DNA from: Alphaproteobacteria bacterium
GTDB lineage: Bacteria > Pseudomonadota > Alphaproteobacteria > CAAHEQ01 > UBA3637
NCBI GenBank assembly: GCA_017513365.1
Contig: JAFXFY010000157.1
Span: 1-7,712 of the forward strand
Length of the DNA: 7,712 bases
Direction of reading: 5' to 3'
Each line of letters opens with the position of its first letter. The stretch's first letter is position 1. Below are positions 1-6,314 of the stretch, one piece after another. A program made the translations under genes and the position numbers. The notes under the pieces were generated by a model that was given only the letters and a program-made list of their open reading frames with translations, ran no database searches and was not told the DNA's origin.

Positions 1-28
1 ATCTTAAATGAGGAATTTCATTTAAGAT
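1..28. repeat. Perfect 11-bp inverted repeat, possible terminator
   Basis: Bases 1-11 are the exact reverse complement of bases 18-28, with a 6-base loop (GGAATT). The stem is AT-rich. On the plus strand it is followed by an AT-rich stretch ending in a short T run (about 36-41), so it could be a weak terminator for a gene ending left of the window. The T run does not abut the stem, and sequence before base 1 is not visible, so the arm could be longer. An operator or a mobile-element end is also possible. Confidence 0.45.
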
Positions 29-114
29 AATATATATTTTTAAAGATATTGGATGCGAAAAATATAACGAATTCAATAAGAAATAAAAAAAAACAATATA
101 ACATACAAAAAAAC

Positions 115-143
115 TTGATTTTTATTATAAAATACGTTATAAA
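115..143 (+). promoter_or_regulatory. Sigma70-type promoter of the tRNA-Glu gene
   Basis: A -35 box TTGATT (115-120) is separated by exactly 17 bases from a -10 box TATAAA (138-143). Transcription would start near base 150, about 10 bases before the mature tRNA 5' end at 160, giving a short 5' leader for RNase P to remove. The surrounding DNA is extremely AT-rich, which makes chance matches more likely, but the spacing and position are right for a tRNA gene with its own promoter. Confidence 0.65.
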
Positions 144-159
144 TGTAAACATTCTAGAT

Positions 160-235
160 GACCCCATCGTCTAGAGGCCTAGGACATCGCCCTTTCACGG
201 CGGTAACCGGGGTTCGAATCCCCGTGGGGTCGCCA
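160..235 (+). tRNA. tRNA-Glu, anticodon TTC, CCA encoded
   Basis: A full cloverleaf can be drawn. The acceptor stem is GACCCCA (160-166) with TGGGGTC (225-231). The D arm starts with GTC (169-171) and closes with GAC (183-185). The anticodon stem TCGCC (187-191) pairs with GGCGG (199-203), and the 7-base loop has anticodon TTC at 194-196. The T stem CGGGG (208-212) pairs with CCCCG (220-224) around a canonical TTCGAAT loop. The discriminator base is G232 and CCA is encoded at 233-235. The TTC anticodon reads both glutamate codons. A promoter lies just upstream and an intrinsic terminator just downstream, so it is probably a single-gene transcript. Its last bases are the start of a direct repeat copied again at 371. 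Confidence 0.97.
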
Positions 236-370
236 AAATAAACCGCCTTTTAGGGCGGTTTTTTTGTTGAGACCCGCCGGATTTGAAGCCTTGAGGGGTT
301 CGGGGCGTAGCCAATGTCGAGGCTCTGCCGAGACAGCCCTTTAGGGTGAGCGAAAGCGAATAATCCTAAG
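225..370 (+). repeat. Tandem repeat, copy A, including the tRNA 3' end
   Basis: This is the first of two direct repeats. Its core (225-311) covers the last 11 bases of the tRNA, the tRNA terminator, and a GC-richer tail ending in the motif GGGGCGTAGC. The core matches 371-458 with three substitutions and one single-base indel. The rest of the unit (312-370) resembles the stretch after copy B only in patches, such as CCAATGT (311-317) and TAATCCT (361-367). It contains a small imperfect hairpin around 316-334. The unit is 146 bp and the two copies abut without a spacer. A tRNA-anchored duplication or an integration scar are the two readings. Confidence 0.85.
241..265 (+). terminator. Intrinsic terminator of the tRNA-Glu gene
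   Basis: AACCGCC (241-247) pairs fully with GGCGGTT (254-260) around a 6-base loop, followed directly by further T residues to 265. This is a compact, strong Rho-independent terminator starting 5 bases after the tRNA CCA end. Confidence 0.92.
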
Positions 371-519
371 TGGGGTCGCCAAAATAAACCGCCTTTCAGG
401 GCGTTTTTTTTGTTGAGACCCACCGGATTTGAAGCCCTTGAGGGGTTCGGGGCGTAGCGACAGCATATCCAATGTTAAGAAGCCCCTCTTTTGACAAGTG
501 AATAAAAACGACTAATCCT
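371..519 (+). repeat. Tandem repeat, copy B, with a tRNA acceptor-strand remnant
   Basis: This copy starts with TGGGGTCGCCA, identical to the 3' acceptor strand, discriminator and CCA of the tRNA-Glu at 225-235, but no tRNA body precedes it. The match to copy A is close through 458, then degenerate. Anchors CCAATGT (469-475) and TAATCCT (513-519) recur in the same order as in copy A, with about 11 extra bases in between near 459-468. The unit therefore appears to be a whole-unit tandem duplication whose distal half has diverged. The right-hand boundary is approximate. Confidence 0.75.
387..411 (+). terminator. Decayed copy of the tRNA terminator
   Basis: This is the equivalent in repeat copy B of the terminator at 241-265. 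One G-to-T change shortens the continuous GC stem from five to four pairs (CGCC 390-393 with GGCG 400-403) and leaves a mismatch before the AA/TT base. An eight-T run (404-411) is kept. It could act as a weak backup terminator for the tRNA transcript. Confidence 0.5.
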
Positions 520-566
520 CCTAAAAAAAATATCTCAAAATAAATCATATATCCTGTTTTTAACAT

Positions 567-592
567 AAAAAAACCTCCCGTCTGGGAGGTTT
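567..592 (-). terminator. Intrinsic terminator of the pil operon
   Basis: Read on the minus strand, AAACCTCCC (592-584) pairs perfectly with GGGAGGTTT (579-571) around the loop AGAC, followed by T residues to 567, giving seven Ts in a row. The hairpin begins 18 bases after the pilR stop codon at 611-613. On the plus strand the hairpin is not followed by a T run, so it acts mainly on the pil transcript. It marks pilR as the last gene of this operon. Confidence 0.93.
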
Positions 593-610
593 ATAAAAGG
601 CAGAACAAAT

Positions 611-1747
611 TTAACTACCCAATCCCATACCGGATACCATTTGATCTTGCATAGCGAATGTTCCCATAACCACCCAAGCAATAATGGCGGCAATCATCAA
701 AATGGCGACAGCATTCAAAACAGCAGCTTTTTGTTCAATATCCACAACGGATGTTTCCAACCAATCATCTGACAATCGTTCCAATGCATCTTGGAAGTTA
801 TCCAATTCGGCATAAATACGCAAATCGCCTATGATTTCGTCATCTGGAAACCCTTCACCCGTTTTGTATAATGCATCCCCTAAGTTATCACCGTTATTGA
901 CAAATATCAATGTTCTGTCAATACGATACAACAAATATGGTGTTGCATCTGCCCGAAGCATACGGAGAGCTTTTGACACCGGTGTACCGGCTTTAACTAA
1001 GGCGGACAAAGATAACATCCAACCAACACCAGTAAAAATACGGTAAATAGACCATGGGGGTGCCTTATCAAAAGCACTGCGGCCATTCGTTCTCCAATAA
1101 GGGAAAGTAATAACAATAATCGTAAAAATAGTCGGCAATGTGGCAAATAACAAAATCGGATGTTTATCCACAAAATGGGCTAAATCAACCAATGATTTGG
1201 CCAAACCAATCCAAACTAAGTCCGGAACGGCATCCATCATGGGAGGGACCATGAATGCCCCCACCCCCCAAATAAGGAAAATCACCATACAAATCAAAAA
1301 CAACGGATAGGAAATGGCCGAAATAACGGGACCTTTCATCCGATTCATACCTTCCACCGCTTTAATGGTATTGGCTAAAGCATCTTCCAAATTGGCAATA
1401 TCCCCCACAGATAACATTAACAATTCACTAGACGGCGCCCAACCACGCAAGGCCACGGAAAACGAATCACCGTTTTGAATGGAGCGCATCCAGTTTGCTT
1501 CGGCAATTGCCATTGGTTCATCCAAAGATTTACCATCTTTTGTTGCAATTTGATACATACGATCCAAAGCATCCATTAAAGAGAATCGGTTTCTGAGCAA
1601 AGCACGTAATTTTTTGTAAAAGGCCAAACGGGATTTCGTACTATGTCGCACCGAAAAACGAGCATACGCCGTATTAACGGCATTAGCTCTGTGCATACCT
1701 TGTTGAGCTAAAGAACTGCGAGATGAAGATGGTGTAAAATCAGCCAT
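611..1747 (-). CDS. pilR: PilR, GspF-family inner-membrane platform protein of a type IVb pilus
   Basis: This 378-residue protein fits the family of polytopic platform proteins (R64 PilR, GspF, PilC) that sit in the inner membrane and couple the assembly ATPase to pilin extrusion. Two tandem helical F domains are visible: residues about 40-140 (start FYKKLRALL, with GDSFSVALRGW and the later SVGDIANLEDAL) and about 240-335 (start WMLSLSALVKAGTPVSKAL, with GDNLGDALYKTG and IYAELDNFQDAL). Membrane spans are predicted by eye at about 147-167, 196-217 and 343-365, the usual three-helix arrangement. The ATG start is supported by AAGGGG at 1754-1759, six bases upstream. It starts 17 bp after the pilQ stop and is followed at once by the operon terminator. 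Family assignment is firm. The name pilR follows from the gene order and should not be confused with the PilR response regulator of Pseudomonas. Confidence 0.93.
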   Translation of the reverse strand: MADFTPSSSRSSLAQQGMHRANAVNTAYARFSVRHSTKSRLAFYKKLRALLRNRFSLMDALDRMYQIATKDGKSLDEPMAIAEANWMRSIQNGDSFSVALRGWAPSSELLMLSVGDIANLEDALANTIKAVEGMNRMKGPVISAISYPLFLICMVIFLIWGVGAFMVPPMMDAVPDLVWIGLAKSLVDLAHFVDKHPILLFATLPTIFTIIVITFPYWRTNGRSAFDKAPPWSIYRIFTGVGWMLSLSALVKAGTPVSKALRMLRADATPYLLYRIDRTLIFVNNGDNLGDALYKTGEGFPDDEIIGDLRIYAELDNFQDALERLSDDWLETSVVDIEQKAAVLNAVAILMIAAIIAWVVMGTFAMQDQMVSGMGLGS

Positions 1748-1753
1748 AAAATA

Positions 1754-1759
1754 CCCCTT
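1754..1759 (-). promoter_or_regulatory. Ribosome binding site of pilR
   Basis: On the minus strand this reads AAGGGG, six bases before the ATG at 1747. It lies in the 17-bp gap after the pilQ stop and supports the chosen pilR start over the later in-frame Met at residue 18. Confidence 0.8.
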
Positions 1760-1764
1760 TACTA

Positions 1765-3996
1765 TCAGTTATCATTGAACAGACCGGTCCACCGTTCAAC
1801 TTCTTCAATATCAATAATTCCCTTTAACATACGAGCCTGAGCCGCTTCTTTCAACGTACGCCCATTTAATTCCGTAACCCAGTAATCCAATGCTTTTTTA
1901 GATTCTCCACGCAACATTAAATCCAAAAAGGTTCCGTCCGGCAAAACGAACTCTCCGACAACGGTACGACCTTTAACGCCTCTGAATTCACAATGTTTAC
2001 ATCCTGGCCCACGTAAATAAGACAATTCCACACCAATATCACCGAATGCTTGATGTAACCGCTGAACAGCTGGATTATCTAATCTATCTCGGGCCCGTAT
2101 CCGACAATAAGGACAAATTTTACGGAACAAACGTTGACTGAGCAATCCTTTCATAATACTAGGATCTTGCAACTTAAAGTCCTCAACGCCCATATCTTTT
2201 AAACGCATTAAAATGGCTGGAGCACTGTTGGCGTGAAGTGTCGTCCACACGTTATGCCCGGACAACGCACCACGGAAAGCCAAGTCCGCAGCGGCTAATG
2301 TACGCACCTCCCCGATCATCAAAGCATCCGGGTCAGAACGCAAAGAGGCGGCTAACGCTTTTGTAAATTCTCTATCCTTTAATTCTTCTGTTGCCGCATT
2401 GGTCACTGGCATTTGTCTGGCCCCCGGAATAGGATATTCAGGAGGATCTTCCACAGTAATTAAGTTCAGTTCGTAATTGCGTTCTTTAAGCATAGAAATC
2501 ATATTACGTTGCAATGTTGTAGATTTCCCGGAACCCGTCGGACCTGCCACAACCACAATACCGGTTGGAATAGCCCGCAACCGATAGAATGTTTCCACTT
2601 CTTCGGGTTCAAAACCAAGCATGGACAAATCACCGGCTGTATCTGAATCATCTTCATCATACAACAAACGCATAACCACGTATCGTGTCCCGAACGCAAT
2701 CGGGTTAAATTGCAAACGAATACCTTGCACGTTTCTGGGCAATACCAATTTACCGCCAGATCCACGCAGAGCCGTTTTACCCATCTTTTGAGCGGCTTGA
2801 TACTCATTTTGGGCATAGTTAGCATCTGAAATATCGGCAGAAGCAAAGGCCGCACGCACAAAGCTTTCTCCCCATTCCTTATTATATTCAAATTCCACCT
2901 GCATCAAACCATTCGTACGGAATAACACAGTTGTATGATCGGCCACAACAATATGAATATCGGACACACGACTGGCTGCCGCTTTAGATACAATCGTTAC
3001 AAAGTTGCGTTGCATCCGTGCTTGCTCTTGCGATTCAGAAGCAGCCTCAGGTGCCGCTTTATTTTTCATCTTAGCGGCATATTCATAAATATTAGTAATA
3101 ACCGACAAAGGAACGTGCTCGGGTTCCCCAATTTGTAATCTTCTACGCTTTGTATCGGTTACAAATAATAAAGGCGGTCCATCATATTTATGCGTTTCAG
3201 CAACGAAATAGCGACCATTAGAAAACAACGCCAACATTGAACGAGTTGTATCTGAAATAACATAAGAACCACCTGGGGCCGTAATACATTCATTACCGTT
3301 AGAAAATAACTCTTTTAAAAAGGCTGCTGAGGTATAATTAATCTTTTCCGGAGAAGCCGGAGTTGTCGTACTGGCAAGACTATCTTGATTACTTCCACCC
3401 GCCGGTTGAGGTGTATTTTGCCCCGCAACCGCATTACTTGTTTGGTCTTGTGTTTCAATCTCTGCCGTTTCTTGAGCCAACTCAGTTATCAAAGCTTGCC
3501 CATTAATATCTTGTGGAGGCATAGAAGCACTCACATTCGTGTTCGTATTAGTTTCCGCTTCTGCTACAGAGACTTGAATAATTTCATTGTCTGTTATTGG
3601 GGCCTTTGATGCGCTCTCTGAGGATAACTCAGGGGCATTAACTGCAATATTTTCCGGCAACCTTTCTGAAGATATATTTTCTTCAACAATATGAACTGAC
3701 TCACGTTCTTCAATATTTTCAGAGGATAATCCGGAAGATGAAAAACCGCCATCATTAAGGGCTGAGGTTGTTCCTTGCTCATTCGTTTGAGTTAAATCAG
3801 ATGAATACACATCAACCGGTTCTATTTCTTCTATCTCTGTTTCTTGAGCCATAACAGTAGGCACAACAGGCGCATTGACCGGTTGATTAAAGAACGAAGG
3901 AATACGTGTTTGCTCAACGTGGTTTTGCCCCTCGCTTTGCCGTTCCGGTAAAACAGGAGCATTTTGAACACCAGACAAATTCGTTTCGTCGTTCAC
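1765..3996 (-). CDS. pilQ: PilQ, type IVb pilus assembly ATPase (GspE/VirB11 family) with a long N-terminal extension
   Basis: This 743-residue protein is a secretion ATPase of the R64 PilQ type that would form a cytoplasmic hexamer powering pilus assembly. Residues about 1-218 are low in aromatics and rich in E, S, T, N and Q, and look disordered. Residues about 220-310 form a small domain. An N2-like domain starts near 328 and has the SDIH motif at 345-348. The core holds Walker A GPTGSGKST (485-493, K491), an Asp box with VEDPPE (515-520), Walker B ALMIGEVR (558-565, E563) and a His box GHNVWTTLHAN (580-590). Paired CPYC (628-631) and CKHC (666-669) form a probable zinc site, usual in GspE/PilB assembly ATPases. 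All catalytic motifs are intact. The start is GTG with AGAGGA five bases upstream. It lies 15 bp after pilP. R64 PilQ is about 520 residues as I recall, so this protein is unusually long because of its N terminus. Stop is TGA. Confidence 0.95.
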   Translation of the reverse strand: MNDETNLSGVQNAPVLPERQSEGQNHVEQTRIPSFFNQPVNAPVVPTVMAQETEIEEIEPVDVYSSDLTQTNEQGTTSALNDGGFSSSGLSSENIEERESVHIVEENISSERLPENIAVNAPELSSESASKAPITDNEIIQVSVAEAETNTNTNVSASMPPQDINGQALITELAQETAEIETQDQTSNAVAGQNTPQPAGGSNQDSLASTTTPASPEKINYTSAAFLKELFSNGNECITAPGGSYVISDTTRSMLALFSNGRYFVAETHKYDGPPLLFVTDTKRRRLQIGEPEHVPLSVITNIYEYAAKMKNKAAPEAASESQEQARMQRNFVTIVSKAAASRVSDIHIVVADHTTVLFRTNGLMQVEFEYNKEWGESFVRAAFASADISDANYAQNEYQAAQKMGKTALRGSGGKLVLPRNVQGIRLQFNPIAFGTRYVVMRLLYDEDDSDTAGDLSMLGFEPEEVETFYRLRAIPTGIVVVAGPTGSGKSTTLQRNMISMLKERNYELNLITVEDPPEYPIPGARQMPVTNAATEELKDREFTKALAASLRSDPDALMIGEVRTLAAADLAFRGALSGHNVWTTLHANSAPAILMRLKDMGVEDFKLQDPSIMKGLLSQRLFRKICPYCRIRARDRLDNPAVQRLHQAFGDIGVELSYLRGPGCKHCEFRGVKGRTVVGEFVLPDGTFLDLMLRGESKKALDYWVTELNGRTLKEAAQARMLKGIIDIEEVERWTGLFNDN

Positions 3997-4001
3997 ACCA
4001 A

Positions 4002-4007
4002 TCCTCT
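4002..4007 (-). promoter_or_regulatory. Ribosome binding site for the GTG start of pilQ
   Basis: On the minus strand this reads AGAGGA, five bases before the GTG at 3996. It sits in the 15-bp pilP-pilQ gap and supports a GTG start at the very beginning of the disordered extension, so the extension is probably translated. Confidence 0.75.
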
Positions 4008-4011
4008 TTGT

Positions 4012-4989
4012 TTAGTTAACAGGCTCAGCAGGTGTTGCAACGTCTTGGGTCGTTTCTTTTTCTTGGGCTTTCGGTTGCGGCACCAATATCAAAGAACTTT
4101 CCTGATTATCATATACAACAAACAAGCTGTCTTTTGTAATTTTTTTCACAACATGACCGGATGGCAATGTATCATCTACACGAACAACCACAAGTGAGTT
4201 ATTTTGCAAATCGCGTAATTGAGCGGATAATTTGCCGGCTACCCCTTTGATACTGACAATTGCATATAAATCCATAAATGCAACAGACGTTTTTTCAGGA
4301 TCTATATTGACCTGAGTCTTCACATCATCTGGATTTTCTTTAGCCTTTTCTAACGCTTCAGCACGCAATTGTTCACGCATTGCTTCGGCTTCGGCGATTT
4401 TTTGTTCCAATTCGGCCTCTTCTTGTTTTTTCTTTTCCAATTCTAAACGAATTTTTTCTTGTTCTTGCCACCAAGCAATACGACTGCGCACCACATCTTC
4501 CCGTTTGGAAATTTCTTCCAATCGTGTTTGACGATAAGTAGCTTTTAATTTTTCTAAATCATTTTTGAGTGTTTCTTTTTTCTTTTGTAAATCTAAGAAA
4601 ATATTACCACGTTCCAAATCGGCCATTTCTTGAAACACTTCTGTTGTAATACGGCCCAATAATTGTTCGCTGGGTAAATCCTTAGGAGAAACAGACGGTT
4701 GCATTGCGGCCGGACCAGTAATGAGTTTTTCATTTAATCCAGGCAAAGGAGCCAGTTCTAACGTTCCCATGCTGGGACGAGCCGGAAAATCAACGGTTGT
4801 TTTTGAATTTGTAGATACATCCGTTAATTCTTTTTCCAAAACCTGACGGCTGGCTTCATCTAAAACCTTTGGTGCCTCCAAGCCACCGTTTTTAGGGGTG
4901 GCGGCCTTTTCCTGAGCCATCGCAGCCGGACTGACAATAGCGACACTTAATAATAACAGACCCAAAAAAGATAAAGTTTTATTTGGCAT
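4012..4989 (-). CDS. pilP: PilP-like periplasmic pilus assembly protein with a long coiled coil
   Basis: I take the start at the ATG at 4989, giving 325 residues. That Met directly precedes a signal peptide: a short Lys-containing n-region, a hydrophobic core SFLGLLLLSVAIV, and a likely signal peptidase I site AMA|Q at residues 25/26. GAGGGA lies seven bases upstream. A start at 5031 in the same frame would put 14 extra residues ahead of the signal peptide and overlap pilO by 53 bp. Residues about 120-219 are a strongly charged K/E-rich heptad region, a probable coiled coil. Residues about 240-304 (AIVSIKGVAGKLSAQL, then VDDTLPSGHVVKKI and SLILVP) resemble the small beta domain of PilP/GspC-type proteins that contacts the secretin. 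The C-terminal 20 residues look disordered. R64 PilP is about 150 residues as I recall, so the coiled coil roughly accounts for the extra length. Position between pilO and pilQ fits the R64 order. The name rests on the C-terminal domain and context. Confidence 0.85.
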   Translation of the reverse strand: MPNKTLSFLGLLLLSVAIVSPAAMAQEKAATPKNGGLEAPKVLDEASRQVLEKELTDVSTNSKTTVDFPARPSMGTLELAPLPGLNEKLITGPAAMQPSVSPKDLPSEQLLGRITTEVFQEMADLERGNIFLDLQKKKETLKNDLEKLKATYRQTRLEEISKREDVVRSRIAWWQEQEKIRLELEKKKQEEAELEQKIAEAEAMREQLRAEALEKAKENPDDVKTQVNIDPEKTSVAFMDLYAIVSIKGVAGKLSAQLRDLQNNSLVVVRVDDTLPSGHVVKKITKDSLFVVYDNQESSLILVPQPKAQEKETTQDVATPAEPVN

Positions 4990-6298
4990 AGATACGTCCC
5001 TCATATTTCCATTTGTTACTTGTTGCCTCAATGGCTGGGTTATATTCCACCTTTAACAGCTCTAATCCGGAAAATTTATCAAAAAATTCTTTCCATTCCC
5101 ACGGAGAGTATCCGGAACTGACTGTAAAAGCGTAAAATTCATATGTTTGTTGATTAGGTGGCACAGAACCATCCGGATTATTTGGCGGATCTTGAACCGT
5201 TTGTTTTGAATATTGAATCGGCAATCCGGTTGCTTGCGTAATATCAATAAATTCATCCCGAATTTGATCGGCAGAAAGCGTCGGAATTGTTGCAATTGTT
5301 GGCAAATCCGTAAATTGAACCGTCCCTTTAGCAGACGTACCGGAGTCATTCAAAGAAACTGATACACGAGACAATCTGTATTCATCAATAGCGGCCTTAA
5401 AAAAGGCAATGCGTCCGCCATTTTGCTTACTCCATGAGGTTTCAATACCTGTGGGTGTACAAACCACTGTTCCCATTTTCCATTGAGGAATTGTCAAATT
5501 GCTGAGTTGATAGGAGTTATCCCAACACTTATTCAAAAAGTGTAATGTATCTGGTACTTTTTCCCATGGCTTCGGTTTTTCCGGTGTCGGTTCAACCGGC
5601 TTAATCACCTCAGGCGTCGGAACAGCCACAATTTTTTTCGGTGTAAACACACTGTCCCATAACGAACTGATTAAGTAAAAAATACCGATAACAACCACAA
5701 TGATAAACAACGCAATCCCAATAAGGAACTGAGTTTTTCTCATCGCACTGAGTTCTTGCAAACGAACTTTTCTGGCATTTTTAATTAAATCAGCTAAGAC
5801 AACTTGTTCGGCCCCGTCAATTTGCCATTCGGAGGGGGCAATTTTGATATCCCAATCTGGCACGGCCATCATGGAGAAAAAGGCCCGCTGAGCATCTTCT
5901 TCCCGTACGAATAAACGATCTTCTTCCGATAAGATTAAGTCATTACGGATGGAAACAAACCACCATCCTTCTTTTATCCGGAAAACGGCACACACAGACG
6001 TTTTATCGGCATACGCACTGGCCACAGCAGCGGCAGCGGATGGTTGCCCTTCTGCATGACCCATAGACTTTTTACCAATACCGTATTGAGGCGCTGAAGC
6101 CGGACGCAAACAATATAAATCATATCCGGGTTCACTTTCAATCACCTCTCTGATTTCCGGTAATGGGTCATCCGGATTTTGCAAAGATTGCCACAACAAA
6201 CCAACAGCATAAACCGTTCCGTCAATATTCAACGTTCCGCCCGGTTCGATTTTGTTTTGACTTTCTACAGCATTTACAACTTGGTTTGTGTTTTCCAC
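4979..6298 (-). CDS. pilO: PilO, type IVb pilin accessory protein (PAP_PilO family)
   Basis: This 439-residue bitopic membrane protein matches the R64-type PilO architecture. The cytoplasmic N-terminal part (about 1-188) contains the stretch GWWFVSIRNDLILSEEDRLF (111-130), the sort of signature I associate with this family. A single membrane span follows at about 191-212, then a proline-rich linker (about 222-246, several EVIKP/EPTPE-like repeats) and a periplasmic domain (about 250-439). Two periplasmic cysteines, C258 and C280, could form a disulfide. The family is thought to join with PilP and the platform protein in an inner-membrane complex that aligns with the secretin. The GTG start has AAGGAG seven bases upstream. 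The gene starts 16 bp after the secretin stop and overlaps pilP by 11 bp. This is not the small PilO of the type IVa PilMNOP set, which is about 200 residues. Confidence 0.88.
   Translation of the reverse strand: MENTNQVVNAVESQNKIEPGGTLNIDGTVYAVGLLWQSLQNPDDPLPEIREVIESEPGYDLYCLRPASAPQYGIGKKSMGHAEGQPSAAAAVASAYADKTSVCAVFRIKEGWWFVSIRNDLILSEEDRLFVREEDAQRAFFSMMAVPDWDIKIAPSEWQIDGAEQVVLADLIKNARKVRLQELSAMRKTQFLIGIALFIIVVVIGIFYLISSLWDSVFTPKKIVAVPTPEVIKPVEPTPEKPKPWEKVPDTLHFLNKCWDNSYQLSNLTIPQWKMGTVVCTPTGIETSWSKQNGGRIAFFKAAIDEYRLSRVSVSLNDSGTSAKGTVQFTDLPTIATIPTLSADQIRDEFIDITQATGLPIQYSKQTVQDPPNNPDGSVPPNQQTYEFYAFTVSSGYSPWEWKEFFDKFSGLELLKVEYNPAIEATSNKWKYEGRIYAK
4997..5002 (-). promoter_or_regulatory. Ribosome binding site of pilP, inside the pilO coding sequence
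   Basis: On the minus strand this reads GAGGGA, seven bases before the ATG at 4989. It is encoded within the last codons of pilO (Glu-Gly), and the two genes overlap by 11 bp. The site decides the pilP start in favour of the Met that begins the signal peptide, and it implies translational coupling of pilO and pilP. Confidence 0.75.
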
Positions 6299-6305
6299 GG
6301 TTTAA

Positions 6306-6311
6306 CTCCTT
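6306..6311 (-). promoter_or_regulatory. Ribosome binding site for the GTG start of pilO
   Basis: On the minus strand this reads AAGGAG, a near-consensus Shine-Dalgarno seven bases before the GTG at 6298. It lies between the secretin stop and pilO and fixes the GTG as the start. Confidence 0.85.
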
Positions 6312-6314
6312 ACC

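Larger units (their letters stand above)
266..566. other. Intergenic region with repeat tails and no gene seen
   Basis: No convincing coding region lies between the tRNA terminator and the pilus operon terminator. The region consists of the tail of repeat copy A, the whole of copy B, and an AT-rich stretch (about 520-566). The only small reading frames are about 10 codons long, for example the ATG at 314, and none has a convincing ribosome binding site. Both flanking genes point into this region, so it is a convergent intergenic spacer and no promoter is required in it. Confidence 0.7.

Noticed and set aside
314..349. Short reading frame of 11 codons starting ATG in repeat copy A
   Set aside because: It is too short to support, has no ribosome binding site, and the equivalent stretch in copy B (from 472) encodes an unrelated short peptide.
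371..381. A second tRNA gene at the second copy of the acceptor strand
   Set aside because: Only the 3' acceptor strand, discriminator and CCA are repeated. The bases before 371 do not form T, anticodon or D arms.
225..519. CRISPR array
   Set aside because: There are just two copies of a long unit with no spacers between them and no cas-like gene in the window.
831..1046. Plus-strand reading frame of 71 codons opposite pilR
   Set aside because: It lies wholly antisense to a well-supported GspF-family gene, its product has no recognisable motif, and no ribosome binding site is evident. The same applies to the plus-strand frames at 2935-3138, 3385-3609, 3964-4197, 6179-6382, 6711-6896 and 7158-7343.
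2499..2891. Minus-strand 130-codon frame inside pilQ
   Set aside because: It is an out-of-frame shadow of the PilQ ATPase core, where the main frame carries the SDIH-to-Walker region without interruption. The frames at 3594-3782 and 5062-5349 are likewise shadows.
4990..5031. Upstream start for pilP adding 14 residues
   Set aside because: The extra residues would precede a clean signal peptide and enlarge the overlap with pilO to 53 bp. The ATG at 4989 has a good Shine-Dalgarno at proper spacing.
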